NCBI RefSeq assembly: GCF_004341625.1
Contig: NZ_SLZG01000012.1
Span: 1 to 64,000 of the forward strand
Length of the DNA stretch: 64,000 nt
Reading direction: 5' to 3'
Source: Rhizobium sp. BK376
GTDB lineage: Bacteria > Pseudomonadota > Alphaproteobacteria > Rhizobiales > Rhizobiaceae
In this document: positions 1 to 9,733 of the stretch, one piece after another
Layout: each line of letters opens with the position of its first letter
Position numbering within the stretch: the first letter of the stretch is position 1
Translations under genes and position numbers: made by a program
Notes under the pieces: model-generated
What the model was told of the DNA's origin: nothing
The model's input: only the letters and a program-made list of their open reading frames with translations
Databases searched by the model: none

Positions 1-82
1 TCCGAACACGGCCGTGAAACGCCCCTGCGCCCATGGTACTTCGTCTTAAGACGCGGGAGAGTAGGTCGCTGCCAGGTCTGCC
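1..82 (+). rRNA. rrf: 5S ribosomal RNA, 3' part
   Basis: The window opens inside 5S rRNA. The stretch CCGAACACGGCCGTGAAACG and the later GGGAGAGTAGGTCGCTGCCA are the conserved core and 3' strand of alphaproteobacterial 5S. The 5' part lies outside the window, so this is the tail of an rRNA operon. The 3' end at about 82 is judged from the family; the last few bases are uncertain. Confidence 0.93.
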
Positions 83-134
83 AAACGCAACAAACAATCT
101 TCTCGACACGCCTCGGCCCAAGCCGAAATCATCG

Positions 135-160
135 GGCCGCGAAAGCGGCCTTTTGCTTTT
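135..160 (+). terminator. Terminator-like hairpin after 5S
   Basis: GGCCGC (135-140), loop GAAA, GCGGCC (145-150) is followed by TTTTGCTTTT. It has the form of a Rho-independent terminator, yet tRNA-fMet follows 200 bases on. Either fMet has its own promoter or read-through occurs. Confidence 0.7.
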
Positions 161-233
161 GGGGCCTGCCGCAGAACATATGAAATGAAAGATCGGCGCA
201 CCGGGTCTATAATGGTGCGTCCATTACAGGAGA

Positions 234-345
234 CCAATTGCTCCGCAATTGGCTCCGGCAGAAAGCATCACCGCTTTGCGGTGACGCTATCGCGACATTC
301 GGCAAAGCCGAATGCGCAACACCGGATAAGCCGCTCAGCGGCTTA
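234..345 (+). repeat. Run of four short hairpins between 5S and tRNA-fMet
   Basis: Four perfect inverted repeats follow one another: CCAATTG/CAATTGG (234-252), TCACCGC/GCGGTGA (268-284), CATTCGGC/GCCGAATG (296-314) and TAAGCCGC/GCGGCTTA (327-345), with loops of 5, 3, 3 and 3 bases. None has a T-run. They may be processing or anti-termination structures of the rRNA operon tail, or remnants of small palindromic elements. The sequence does not decide between these. Confidence 0.7.
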
Positions 346-354
346 CCTAGAGGA

Positions 355-868
<514 letters not shown>

Positions 869-2251
869 TTGGGTCTAACTCTGGCGAAGATTGAAGAGGT
901 TGCACCGGATCAGGGCTCGCTGGCGGCGGCGAAGAAGCTTCTGAAGCTTTCGAACTGGCCGGCCATTGCCCAGAATGGTTCAGGCCTCATCTGGGGCGAG
1001 TGCCAGGGTTCAGGCGCCACGCCATACAGGATTTCGGTAACCGAGGCCGACGCCGGCTATAAATGCAGTTGTCCCAGCCGCAAGTTTCCTTGCAAGCATG
1101 CGCTGGCGCTGATGTGGATGCGGGTCGAGGGCAAGGTCGATTTTGCGATCGGGACAGCGCCGGATTGGGTGAACGACTGGCTTTCGCGCCGTCGCGGACC
1201 ATCCGCCGTCGCGCCGACCGCCACTGCCGACAAGCCGAAGGCCTCGATCGCTGACATCGAGGAAACGGAAGTTGTCACCGACCCCAGGGCGGAAGCTCGT
1301 GCTGCCGCTACCCGTGAGCGCAGTCGGCTTGAACGCGAGGCCTCGATTGCCGGGGGTCTCGACGAACTGGATACCTGGCTTGTCGATCAGATGGATGGCG
1401 GGCTCGCAGCCTTCCCGACAAAGGCCTCATCTGCTTGTCGGGTGATGGCGCAGCGCCTGTTTGACGCAAAGGCATCTGGCCTGGCGCTTCGGGTGGATGG
1501 TATGCCAGCCCGACTGTTTGCTTTTCCTGAGGTCGAGCGCCCGATCGCCGCCGTGCGAGAGCTCGGCACGCTGCATCTGGCGGCTCAAGCCTATCGTCGG
1601 CAGGACCATCTTTCCGAACCCCTGCGCCATGATATCAGGCAGTTAATCGGCTGGAATCTGACGCGCGAGGCACTCTTGGCAGATAGGAACGCTCTGCACG
1701 TCTCGGGCATATGGCGGGTCTGGGCGATCCGCAACGAGGTGCAGCCGGACAAGTTGCGCCGGATCGAAACCTGGCTTCAGGGCAGCGACCAGCAAGCCGT
1801 GCTTATCGAATATGTCCCGGTGTCGACAGGCGCGTCCTCGAGCGGTTACAGCGTGGGTGATACCTTCGAGGCGGAACTGGTCTTTTATCCGTCGAGCGTA
1901 CCGTTGCGTGCGTTTATCGCCGGCCAGATCACGGGCGCGAATTCTTCCGATGCGCCTTTGGCTCTTCCGGTTCAAGACCTGTCGGCCTCCTATGGCCTGT
2001 ACGAAGAAGCATTGATCAAAAAGCCCTGGCTCGGCGAGTATCCGCTGATGTTCCGCGGGGCGCGGGTCAAGCGGTGGGGCGACGATATCTATCTAAGCGA
2101 CAATGAGATCAGCTTGCCTTTGGCCAAGTCGCAATCGACAGCGACCTGGCCGCTCCTGCAATTGGAAGCGATCGACGGCGCAGCCCTCTGGGACGGTAAC
2201 GAACTGACGCTTTGCTGGTCGGAAACGGCGCTTGGGCGGTGGACCGCATGA
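869..2251 (+). CDS. SWIM zinc-finger protein
   Basis: First gene of a five-gene operon. The 460-residue protein carries a SWIM motif near residues 70-80: CSC-x6-CKH, read as CxC-x(n)-CxH, which chelates zinc and in this family binds DNA or protein partners. The rest, with a charged low-complexity stretch near 110-155, has no motif I recognise. The start is taken as TTG at 869 because a G-rich Shine-Dalgarno (AGGGGCGGGGG) sits just upstream; a later start is possible. Its stop overlaps the next gene by ATGA. SWIM proteins with a MoxR ATPase and a VWA protein form a recurrent bacterial set, and the E. coli yehQ/yehL/yehM/yehP cluster appears to be a relative. The function is not known from the sequence. 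Confidence 0.82.
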   Translation: MGLTLAKIEEVAPDQGSLAAAKKLLKLSNWPAIAQNGSGLIWGECQGSGATPYRISVTEADAGYKCSCPSRKFPCKHALALMWMRVEGKVDFAIGTAPDWVNDWLSRRRGPSAVAPTATADKPKASIADIEETEVVTDPRAEARAAATRERSRLEREASIAGGLDELDTWLVDQMDGGLAAFPTKASSACRVMAQRLFDAKASGLALRVDGMPARLFAFPEVERPIAAVRELGTLHLAAQAYRRQDHLSEPLRHDIRQLIGWNLTREALLADRNALHVSGIWRVWAIRNEVQPDKLRRIETWLQGSDQQAVLIEYVPVSTGASSSGYSVGDTFEAELVFYPSSVPLRAFIAGQITGANSSDAPLALPVQDLSASYGLYEEALIKKPWLGEYPLMFRGARVKRWGDDIYLSDNEISLPLAKSQSTATWPLLQLEAIDGAALWDGNELTLCWSETALGRWTA

Positions 2252-3660
2252 CTGTGTCGGCTCTAAAGACTGCGATCCTGCCGAAACTTCTCGCCGGCGC
2301 CCGCGATGGCCTGCCGCTCGATACCATCGGCGTTACCGATCCCTTGCAGGCTCTCGCATTGGCCGCCCAGGTCCTGCGGTTCGACCGACCGGTGCATCCG
2401 GCCAGGTTTCATGTCGAGGAAGCGGTCGCGGATAGTGTCGCGATCATGCCTGACGCGGCGAGGAAGCTTCTGATCCGCCTGTTTTCGGGCAAGAACCAAG
2501 GGTCAGCGCAGCTGTCTTCCATGATCGTGCGAAAACTCGCAGAACGGAAATTGCGGCCGCATCCCTTTGATCTGCCGAAACTCGAAGCCTTCGTGAAGGC
2601 GCATGCGCAAAATCTCGGCGCGGAGGCACTTGCCTTCTCGGAACGGGAAAAGCCGGCTGCGCAAAAGCAGAACTATTTTGCACCCGATCGCCTGAATGAC
2701 GAAAACTGGATGCTTGCGACGCCGGCGATCAAGGCGGGATATATTGGCGTCCGCCGGGCTACCGATCGGGAAGCCGCGCGTGCGCTTGTCGAGGCGGCTT
2801 GGGGAACAGAGACCGCGGATAGCCGAATGCGTTTGCTCGGAGCTCTCCGCGAGCATCTTTCCGAAGCGGATGCGCCATTCCTGAAAAGCCTCGAAAAGGA
2901 TCGCGCGCTGCGTATTCGTGCGCTGGCGCAGAGATTGCTCGCGAAGCTGCCCGGTTTCGAGGGCGACAATCCTGCTTTGCGCGAAGTGCTAGCGCGTATC
3001 AAGGTGTCGAAAACCGGGCTGGTTTTCAAGAAGACCAGCCTCACGCTGGAATTGCCGCCGACCGTGCGGGATCACACGAAGATGGCCTGGCTTAATGAGA
3101 CCTTTGGTCCGATCGGCCTTGATACGCTTGCCGGTGCATTGTCGCTGTCGGTAGATGCCATGGTCGCGGCGGCGGAAAAGCAGAGCGATCTGCTTTTTGC
3201 CCTTTTGCTCATGGCGACGCAGGACAAGCGGCTCGATGTTGTGAAGACGATCACCGAACGCCATCTCGCCGATGGCTGGGCGGCCTTTATCTCTAAGGAT
3301 GCCGAGGCACTGGCGGATTACGACCCGGATATGCGACGAGCCTGGATTGGCCATGTCTTCCGGCCGAACAGCTGGGAAAGCGATACGACGCCATTGATCA
3401 TTCGCCACATGGCCGAGCTTTTAAGCGCAGAAGCGACAGACGGCATGTTCAGCGATCTTCTGATATCCAAGCCGTGGCTTGCCCTTCGCAGGGAAAATGC
3501 CCGCTACGAAGCAGACGTTCTAGACAGTGCGGCTGTCATGTGCCCGCCGGCAATGCGACCGGCCTTGCGCGCGGAGCTTGCCGCGCTCGATCCCGCCAAA
3601 ATCGGCAACGCCGTTCTTTTCCTTGATCTTATGGATAGCCTGGAGACCGCCCATGCCTGA
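2248..3660 (+). CDS. DUF5691-like helical protein
   Basis: Second gene of the SWIM/MoxR/VWA operon, 470 residues. The ATG at 2248 overlaps the preceding stop (ATGA), which fixes the start. The sequence is rich in Ala and Leu with a helical-repeat character and no catalytic motif, signal peptide or membrane segment, so it is probably a cytosolic scaffold or adaptor. I assign DUF5691 from its place between SWIM and MoxR genes and its general look rather than from a diagnostic motif, so the family name is tentative. The C-terminal end overlaps the MoxR start by 8 bases, pointing to translational coupling and a shared complex. Confidence 0.65.
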   Translation: MTVSALKTAILPKLLAGARDGLPLDTIGVTDPLQALALAAQVLRFDRPVHPARFHVEEAVADSVAIMPDAARKLLIRLFSGKNQGSAQLSSMIVRKLAERKLRPHPFDLPKLEAFVKAHAQNLGAEALAFSEREKPAAQKQNYFAPDRLNDENWMLATPAIKAGYIGVRRATDREAARALVEAAWGTETADSRMRLLGALREHLSEADAPFLKSLEKDRALRIRALAQRLLAKLPGFEGDNPALREVLARIKVSKTGLVFKKTSLTLELPPTVRDHTKMAWLNETFGPIGLDTLAGALSLSVDAMVAAAEKQSDLLFALLLMATQDKRLDVVKTITERHLADGWAAFISKDAEALADYDPDMRRAWIGHVFRPNSWESDTTPLIIRHMAELLSAEATDGMFSDLLISKPWLALRRENARYEADVLDSAAVMCPPAMRPALRAELAALDPAKIGNAVLFLDLMDSLETAHA

Positions 3661-4735
3661 AGCCCACCTTCGTCGCCCCGCGGAAGAAATCTACGCGGGC
3701 GAATTGGCCGCGCTCGCGAAGGGCGACGACCGCCCGCGACCGAGCAACTGGAAGCTCTCTCCGCAGGCGGTTGTGACCTATCTGCTCGGCGGTAAGGCTT
3801 CCGATGGAACCGAGATCTCCGCCAAATATGTCGGTAATCGCCGGCTGATCGAAACGGCTGTCGCAACGCTGGCAACCGACCGCGCGCTACTACTGCTCGG
3901 TCTGCCGGGCACGGCGAAATCCTGGGTGTCGGAACATCTGGCTGCAGCGATCTCCGGTTCGTCGCAACGTCTCATCCAATGCACGGCGGGCACGGACGAA
4001 AACCAGATCCGTTACGGCTGGAACTACGCGCTGCTGCTTACCAAGGGCCCTTCGCCGGAAGCCTTGGTCAAGACACCGCTGGTTCGGGCAATGGAAGAGG
4101 GCACGCTGCTGAGGCTCGAAGAACTGACCCGCATGGGCTCGGATGTACAGGACACGCTGATCACCGTGCTTTCGGAAAAGACATTGCCGGTTCCGGAGCT
4201 TGATATCGCCATCGGCGCCGAGCGAGGCTTCAATGTCATCGCCACGGCCAACAATCGCGACAAGGGCGTCAATGATCTGTCCTCGGCGCTAAAGCGGCGT
4301 TTCAACGTCGTCGTGCTGCCGTCGCCAAGCTCGCTGGATGAGGAAACCCAGATTGTCGTCAAGCGCGTCGGCGAGATCGGTACCAATCTCAGCCTGCCGC
4401 CGATCCAGCCGGCAGACAAGGAGCTTGCCCGTGTCGTCACTTTGTTTCGCGAAATCCGCGATGGCAGGACGCTGAACGGCAAGACCAAGCTCAAGACATC
4501 GACAGGGACGCTCTCGACGGCGGAAGCCATCTCCGTCGGCGTGTCGGCCTGGGCGGAAGCCGCTCATTTCGGCGATGGCCGGATTGATGCGAAGGCGCTT
4601 GCTACAAACATCGTTGGCGCGGTGGTGAAGGATCCGGTGCAAGACAGCGTGGCGTTGTCGGAATATCTGGAAACCGTGGTTCGGACGCGTGATGGGTGGA
4701 GCGATCTCTACGAGGCCATTCGCGAGGTGATCTGA
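3653..4735 (+). CDS. MoxR-type AAA+ ATPase
   Basis: A 360-residue AAA+ ATPase of the MoxR class. Walker A is GLPGTAKS near residue 82. The Walker B region reads LLRLEEL, and the sensor-1 segment NVIATANNRD and arginine-finger region ALKRRFN follow in normal order. Walker B ends in EE rather than the usual DE. MoxR ATPases act as chaperones that remodel or metallate a target with a VWA partner, here probably the gene at 7062-8213. The start ATG 3653 lies inside the end of the previous gene, and the stop overlaps the next start by one base (TGATG), giving a translationally coupled operon. The closest well-known analogue is E. coli YehL. Confidence 0.88.
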   Translation: MPEAHLRRPAEEIYAGELAALAKGDDRPRPSNWKLSPQAVVTYLLGGKASDGTEISAKYVGNRRLIETAVATLATDRALLLLGLPGTAKSWVSEHLAAAISGSSQRLIQCTAGTDENQIRYGWNYALLLTKGPSPEALVKTPLVRAMEEGTLLRLEELTRMGSDVQDTLITVLSEKTLPVPELDIAIGAERGFNVIATANNRDKGVNDLSSALKRRFNVVVLPSPSSLDEETQIVVKRVGEIGTNLSLPPIQPADKELARVVTLFREIRDGRTLNGKTKLKTSTGTLSTAEAISVGVSAWAEAAHFGDGRIDAKALATNIVGAVVKDPVQDSVALSEYLETVVRTRDGWSDLYEAIREVI

Positions 4736-7065
4736 TGGTCGCGAAACGGAAGGCGCATCTCCTCGGTGTCCGTCATCACGGACCGGGCTCGGCGGCGCTC
4801 CTCAAAGGGGCGCTCGACGCGCTTGATCCGGCCTGTGTGCTGATCGAGGGATCGCCGGAGGGCGATGCGTTGATCCAGTATGCCGGCTTGGCAGGCATGA
4901 AGCCGCCGCTCGCCATGCTGTTTTATGCGGCCGACGAGGCCGCGAACGCCGTCTTTGCACCGTTTGCGGAATTCTCGCCGGAATGGGTTGCCATTCAGTG
5001 GGCGCTCGCCCGCAGCCGCCCAGTTCGCTTCATCGATTGGCCGGCTTCCGTATCCCTGGCGCTGGCCAAGACTGCGCGCGAAGAAGCTATTGCCGATCTG
5101 GAAAAGAAGACAGCGGAGGCGCAGAAGAGTGACAAGGAGGAGCAGGGGGAAGATTTGGCAGCTCCCGAAGGGCCGGCTCGTCGGCTCGATCCGCTCGACC
5201 TTCTGGCGGAGGCAGCCGGTTATGGCGACGGCGAGACCTTCTGGAACGGATTGATCGAACAGCATGGCAGCGGCCAGTCGCCGCTCGATATCTTCACCGC
5301 CATCGAAGACGCAATGACGGAGACGCGTCAGCATCAAACCGAGGCCGGCGGCATCAGCGAAGCCGAATGGTTGCGCGAGAAGCGCCGCGAGGCATTCATG
5401 CGGGGGCATATCCGCGATGCGCTGAAGAACCATGAAGGCGAGGTCGCCGCCGTAGTCGGTGCCTGGCATATTGGCGGCCTTCGAGAGGAGACGACGGTTG
5501 CCGAGGATCGCGCCATCATCAAGGATCTGCCGAAGATCAAGGTGGAGGCGACCTGGGCGCCTTGGAGCGACGGGCGCCTGAGCTACGCTTCTGGTTATGG
5601 TGCCGGCGTTATCTCTCCAGGCTGGTATCGACACCTCTGGAGCCTTTATTCCAACGATCGTCACGAGGGGCCAGAAGCCTTCGCCGCCGTCTGGCAGGCG
5701 CGGACCGCCGCCTTGTTGCGGCAGGAAGGGTATGATGCCTCGACGGCCTCGGCGATCGAGGCGGCACGGTTGGCGCTAGGACTTGCCAGTATGCGGGGCT
5801 TGAGTGTGCCAGGCCTCGCCGAAATGCGGGACGCTTCGCTTTCCTCGCTATGTCATGGCGACGATATGCAACTCGCGATGATCGAGCGAAAGCTCTATAT
5901 CGGCGACCGGATCGGCGAGATTGATGAGTCCGTGCCGCAAATGCCGCTCGCCAAGGATTTCGAGGCCTGGTGCAAGAAGACGCGGCTGAAACCGGACGAG
6001 GCGGCCAGCGAGATCAAGCTCGATTTGCGCAGCGAGGCGGGCCTTCTCAAATCGACCTTCCTGCACCGGCTCAACCTCCTCGGTATTCATTGGGGGCGGC
6101 TGATCGATGCGGAAGCCGGGCGCGGCACCTATCGTGAGATCTGGCGCCTTACCTGGTCTCCCGATATGTCGGTCGGCTTGGCGGAGGCGCTTGTCTGGGG
6201 CCTGACGATCGAGCAGGCGGCAGCGGCGGCCACAGTAGACCGTGGCCGCAAGGCGGAAGGCATAGCAGCGCTTTCGGAGCTGGTGCGTGGCGCGCTGGTC
6301 GCAGATCTTCCCAAGGCGGCTGGCGCCTGCATCGATCTTCTGCAGGCGGCGGCTGTATTAAACAATGACATTACCGATCTCATGAATGCGGTGGCGCCGC
6401 TGGTGCGCATCGTACGCTACGGCACGGCCCGCAAGCTGCCGGAGCCCGAACTTCGAGCGCTGGTCACGGCACTCGGCGCCGAAGTGAATGCCGGCGTGCG
6501 CATCGGTTCGCGCCAACTGGATGACGACACGACGTCGAAGCGCATGAATGCCATGCGCTCATATGACGAGGCGCTTGGTCTTTTCGGCGATGCCGCGCTG
6601 TTGGAAGAATGGCGTCGCCAACTCGCGCTTCTGGTCGATGACGAGCAGGCTGTTGCGCCGGTCGTCGGCTTCAGCTTGCGCCGGCTGCATGACCTTGGCC
6701 TCTGGAACGAACAGCAGGTATCAGCTGCCTTTTCGCGACAGATCGTCGGCGAAACGCCGGCGCGAGCCGGTTCCTTCGTCGAAGCGTTCATCGCAGGATC
6801 GGCGGAAGTGCTGATCCAAGACCAGGCGCTGCTCTTCCTGATCGACGAATGGCTTTGCGGGCTGGATGAAGAGATGTTCGTCGAAAGCCTGCCGCTCCTG
6901 CGGCGCGCTTTGACCGGATTCGATGCGAGCGGCCGCAAGCGGATCATGCAGCGCATCGCAGGCGGTCGAAAAGAAGCTTCGGCCGTGCCGGTGGAAACCG
7001 GGGATAACCCTGCTTTCGAACGCGCGCTGCCGCTTTTGAAACGAATTCTGGGAATGAGCGTATGA
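4735..7065 (+). CDS. DUF5682 family protein (YehM-like)
   Basis: A 776-residue soluble protein. The N-terminus contains HLLGVRHHGPGSA, then LIEGSPEGD and, near residue 240, VVGAWHIGGL. This spacing of a His-rich turn, an EG motif and a GAxH motif recalls the TraB/EreA-type fold, and I infer a possible metal-dependent hydrolase site at the N-terminus; the link is by motif resemblance only. A charged segment with several Lys and Glu lies at about 120-150. The C-terminal half is helical and lacks clear motifs. The ATG at 4735 shares a base with the previous stop, and the end overlaps the VWA start (ATGA at 7062). Such proteins always travel with MoxR and VWA partners. Confidence 0.8.
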   Translation: MVAKRKAHLLGVRHHGPGSAALLKGALDALDPACVLIEGSPEGDALIQYAGLAGMKPPLAMLFYAADEAANAVFAPFAEFSPEWVAIQWALARSRPVRFIDWPASVSLALAKTAREEAIADLEKKTAEAQKSDKEEQGEDLAAPEGPARRLDPLDLLAEAAGYGDGETFWNGLIEQHGSGQSPLDIFTAIEDAMTETRQHQTEAGGISEAEWLREKRREAFMRGHIRDALKNHEGEVAAVVGAWHIGGLREETTVAEDRAIIKDLPKIKVEATWAPWSDGRLSYASGYGAGVISPGWYRHLWSLYSNDRHEGPEAFAAVWQARTAALLRQEGYDASTASAIEAARLALGLASMRGLSVPGLAEMRDASLSSLCHGDDMQLAMIERKLYIGDRIGEIDESVPQMPLAKDFEAWCKKTRLKPDEAASEIKLDLRSEAGLLKSTFLHRLNLLGIHWGRLIDAEAGRGTYREIWRLTWSPDMSVGLAEALVWGLTIEQAAAAATVDRGRKAEGIAALSELVRGALVADLPKAAGACIDLLQAAAVLNNDITDLMNAVAPLVRIVRYGTARKLPEPELRALVTALGAEVNAGVRIGSRQLDDDTTSKRMNAMRSYDEALGLFGDAALLEEWRRQLALLVDDEQAVAPVVGFSLRRLHDLGLWNEQQVSAAFSRQIVGETPARAGSFVEAFIAGSAEVLIQDQALLFLIDEWLCGLDEEMFVESLPLLRRALTGFDASGRKRIMQRIAGGRKEASAVPVETGDNPAFERALPLLKRILGMSV

Positions 7066-8213
7066 CATCTGAACGGATCCGCCGCTGGAAGCTCGCTCTT
7101 GGCGATGACGACATGGAGGGGCTTGGCGAGCGGGATCAGCGCCTGAGCCGGGCGCTGTCCGCGCTTTATGATTCCGATAGCAAGAAGGGACGCGGCGGGC
7201 TTGGCGCGTCCTCGCCGAAGGTCTCGCGCTGGCTCGGCGATATTCGCGAGTTCTTTCCGACGCCGGTCGTGCAGGTCATTCAGAAAGACGCCTTCGAGCG
7301 CCTGAATCTCAAGGCGCTGATGATGGAACCGGAGTTCCTCGAAACGCTGGAGGCGGACGTCCACCTCGTCGCCGATCTGATTTCGCTACGCGGCGCGATG
7401 CCTGAGAAGACCATGGAAACCGCCCGCATGGTGGTGGGCAAGGTCGTCGAGGACCTGATGAAGCGGCTGCAATCCAAGACGGTGGAGAAACTGAGCGGTG
7501 CGGTGAACCGGTCGCAGCGAACGCATCGGCCGCGCCATGCCGATATCGACTGGCCGCGTACCATCCGCACCAACCTGCGCCATTATCAGAAGGACTACAA
7601 TACGGTCGTGCCGGAGACGTTGGTCGGCTTTGCCCGCAAAACGCGGACGCGCGCCGATCTCGACCATGTCATGCTTTGCGTCGACCAGTCGGGCTCCATG
7701 GCGCCATCAGTCGTTTACGCATCGATCTTTGCGGCGGTCATGGCCTCGCTGCCGGTTCTGTCGACGAAACTTGTCTGCTTCGATACCTCGATCGTCGATC
7801 TGACGGAGGACCTGGCCGATCCGATCAAGGTGCTTTTCGGCATTCAACTCGGCGGCGGCACGGATATCAATGCAGCCCTTGCCTATTGCGAAACGAAGAT
7901 CGATCGGCCGAGCAGGACGCATCTGCTGCTGATCACCGACCTTTATGAAGGCGGAGATGCCGCCGCCATGCTGGCGCGGTTGGCGGCGCTGAAACAGTCC
8001 GGCGTCAACGTCATCGTGCTTCTGGCGCTCTCCGATGATGGCCGGCCGAGCTATGACAGTCGCCATGCCGGCGCGATCGCTGCGATGGATTGCCCGGTTT
8101 TTGCCTGCACGCCGGATCAGTTTCCCGATCTGATGGCGACGGCTTTGACAAAACAGAATGTCGGGCAGTGGGCGAGCGCGAACGGCATTGAGCTGGTGCG
8201 CGGCACGCAATGA
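7062..8213 (+). CDS. VWA domain protein (YehP/CoxE-like)
   Basis: Last gene of the operon, 383 residues. The N-terminal 200 residues are helical. A von Willebrand A domain follows, with a complete metal-ion-dependent adhesion site: DQSGSM near residue 207, a downstream GGGTD threonine loop and the LLLITDLYEGG strand. VWA proteins of this type are the substrate-binding partner of a MoxR ATPase. The ATGA overlap with the upstream gene supports the start and a stoichiometric complex. The gene ends 56 bases before the convergent rtcB, with a shared hairpin between them. No secretion signal is seen, so the complex is cytosolic. Its cellular target is not revealed by the sequence. Confidence 0.88.
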   Translation: MTSERIRRWKLALGDDDMEGLGERDQRLSRALSALYDSDSKKGRGGLGASSPKVSRWLGDIREFFPTPVVQVIQKDAFERLNLKALMMEPEFLETLEADVHLVADLISLRGAMPEKTMETARMVVGKVVEDLMKRLQSKTVEKLSGAVNRSQRTHRPRHADIDWPRTIRTNLRHYQKDYNTVVPETLVGFARKTRTRADLDHVMLCVDQSGSMAPSVVYASIFAAVMASLPVLSTKLVCFDTSIVDLTEDLADPIKVLFGIQLGGGTDINAALAYCETKIDRPSRTHLLLITDLYEGGDAAAMLARLAALKQSGVNVIVLLALSDDGRPSYDSRHAGAIAAMDCPVFACTPDQFPDLMATALTKQNVGQWASANGIELVRGTQ

Positions 8214-8238
8214 TGAATCGGACAAGAATGAAATAGAC

Positions 8239-8260
8239 AAGGGCGGCATCTGCCGCCCTT
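8239..8260. terminator. Hairpin between convergent VWA and rtcB genes
   Basis: AAGGGCGGC (8239-8247), loop ATCT, GCCGCCCTT (8252-8260): a 9-bp perfect stem placed between the two converging stops. The flanking T-richness is modest on both strands, so it could end transcription from either side. Confidence 0.75.
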
Positions 8261-8268
8261 GCTTGCTC

Positions 8269-9687
8269 TTATCGGCGCTTCTTCCGCCACGGTGCGTTCT
8301 TTTGCCAGTCGCCGGCCATGATGCTCCCGTAGGGAAGCACCTCGTCGACCACTTCGGCCAGGCCGTAATGCGCGATCTGTGCCCGCACATTGGTGGCCGA
8401 CTTGTAAGCGCCCGGCAGCTCGGAAATATCCGGGAAGCCGGAGAAGAACCGTACGTCGAGCCCCGTCGTTTCCTTCGCCAGTATGTCGGCGATGTTGTTC
8501 GGGCTGAGCCCGCGAGCATCCGCACCATATTCCTCCGCGAGACGCCGCATATGGGCGCTGCGGGAAAAATTGCGACCGGCGCCGTGCGGCGAGAAGCCGA
8601 GGCCATGGGCAGCGTTCGAACCGCGAACGATCAGGATCGGTTCCGCCATGTTGAGCGGAATGATTGTCAGATCGGTCGCGTCCTCGGCCCAAGCGTCGAA
8701 GGCCGGCGTCGCACCCTTGCCGTGGTAGAAGAGACCGTCCGACTTCCGGAAGACGAAGTTGTGCTCGTTCCAGAAGCGATCGGCGATCTTGGCGGAGAGC
8801 TTTTCCGCCGCCATGTCGTGGATGATCGCATGGTTTTCCTTCGTCCACTGCCGCACCGCCTGAAGAGCGGTCCAGTAGAGATCGCCTTCCTCGGTATCGG
8901 CCGGAATCCAGGCATTGTCGCGATGGGTTTCCGGCGAGAGCTGCTCGCGGACCCTGTTTGCCGCCTTCATGCCCTTGTCGTAGAGCCGGGCGCCGGGCGC
9001 ACGCGATCCGTGATGGGTCACGAGCGCCGTCTCGCCAGTCGATTTCATCGTGCCGACATAGGCGAAGTGATTGCCGTCGCCCTGCGTTCCGAAATGCTCG
9101 ATCCCGGCCGAAAGCGCTCCGTCCCTCAGGAACGGGTTCTGCTGGAAGGCCGACAGCACCGCCTCGGAAGGCTTGATCTGCGCGCCGCGCGGGCGCCCGC
9201 CGGGGCCGAAATGCGTGACCGCATGAACGGCGTCCAGCAGCGCCTTCGGATCGACGCCCGGAAAAACCGAGATCGCCATCGAGCAGCAGATATCGGCCGA
9301 ATGCATGCCGGGATGGATCGCTTCCGACGCCACGACACCGCCGACGGGAATGGTCCCGACCGGTCCGGCCGGGCAGGCGTCCGGCATGATCGCTGCGGCG
9401 CGCACGACCGGCGTGCGGACGAGCTCGCGCATCGTCGCGTTCACCTTCTCGACATTGTCCTGTTCGAAAGCGTTTTCGGCGCGGATGTTTGAATAAATGT
9501 CGATATCGCTTTCCGTGCGGAGCGCCAGCGTCGGCCCCGGCTGGAAAGCCCGGGCAGCGGCGAGCGCTGCATCCATCGATCCACCTTCGCTCAGGACCTG
9601 GTTGGCCGCATCCAGCGCCGGGCGAAACCACTTGCCCTGCGGCATGCCCGCGTTGATCAGATCCTGTCCGCTTACCACTTCAATCAT
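8269..9687 (-). CDS. rtcB: RtcB-family RNA ligase
   Basis: RtcB joins RNA 2',3'-cyclic phosphate or 3'-phosphate ends to 5'-OH ends, using GTP and Mn2+. The protein (472 residues) keeps the metal/nucleotide site: SADICCSM near 130-137 matches the VDIGCGM loop of E. coli RtcB, with Asp and the metal Cys three residues apart. GDGNHF, HHGSRAPG and the guanylylated-His motif SPHGAGRNFSR follow. It is about 60 residues longer than E. coli RtcB and reads MPDAC where E. coli has MPDVH, so it belongs to a divergent branch. I start at ATG 9687 (IEVVSGQDL follows); upstream in-frame TTG/GTG codons fall inside Y RNA-like unit 8. It is the last gene of the rsr-array-rtcB operon. No rtcA is present. Confidence 0.92.
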   Translation of the reverse strand: MIEVVSGQDLINAGMPQGKWFRPALDAANQVLSEGGSMDAALAAARAFQPGPTLALRTESDIDIYSNIRAENAFEQDNVEKVNATMRELVRTPVVRAAAIMPDACPAGPVGTIPVGGVVASEAIHPGMHSADICCSMAISVFPGVDPKALLDAVHAVTHFGPGGRPRGAQIKPSEAVLSAFQQNPFLRDGALSAGIEHFGTQGDGNHFAYVGTMKSTGETALVTHHGSRAPGARLYDKGMKAANRVREQLSPETHRDNAWIPADTEEGDLYWTALQAVRQWTKENHAIIHDMAAEKLSAKIADRFWNEHNFVFRKSDGLFYHGKGATPAFDAWAEDATDLTIIPLNMAEPILIVRGSNAAHGLGFSPHGAGRNFSRSAHMRRLAEEYGADARGLSPNNIADILAKETTGLDVRFFSGFPDISELPGAYKSATNVRAQIAHYGLAEVVDEVLPYGSIMAGDWQKNAPWRKKRR

Positions 9688-9733
9688 CTTCTTTTCTGCG
9701 TTCGCAGTCCTTCTATTCGTTCGTTTAAACACC

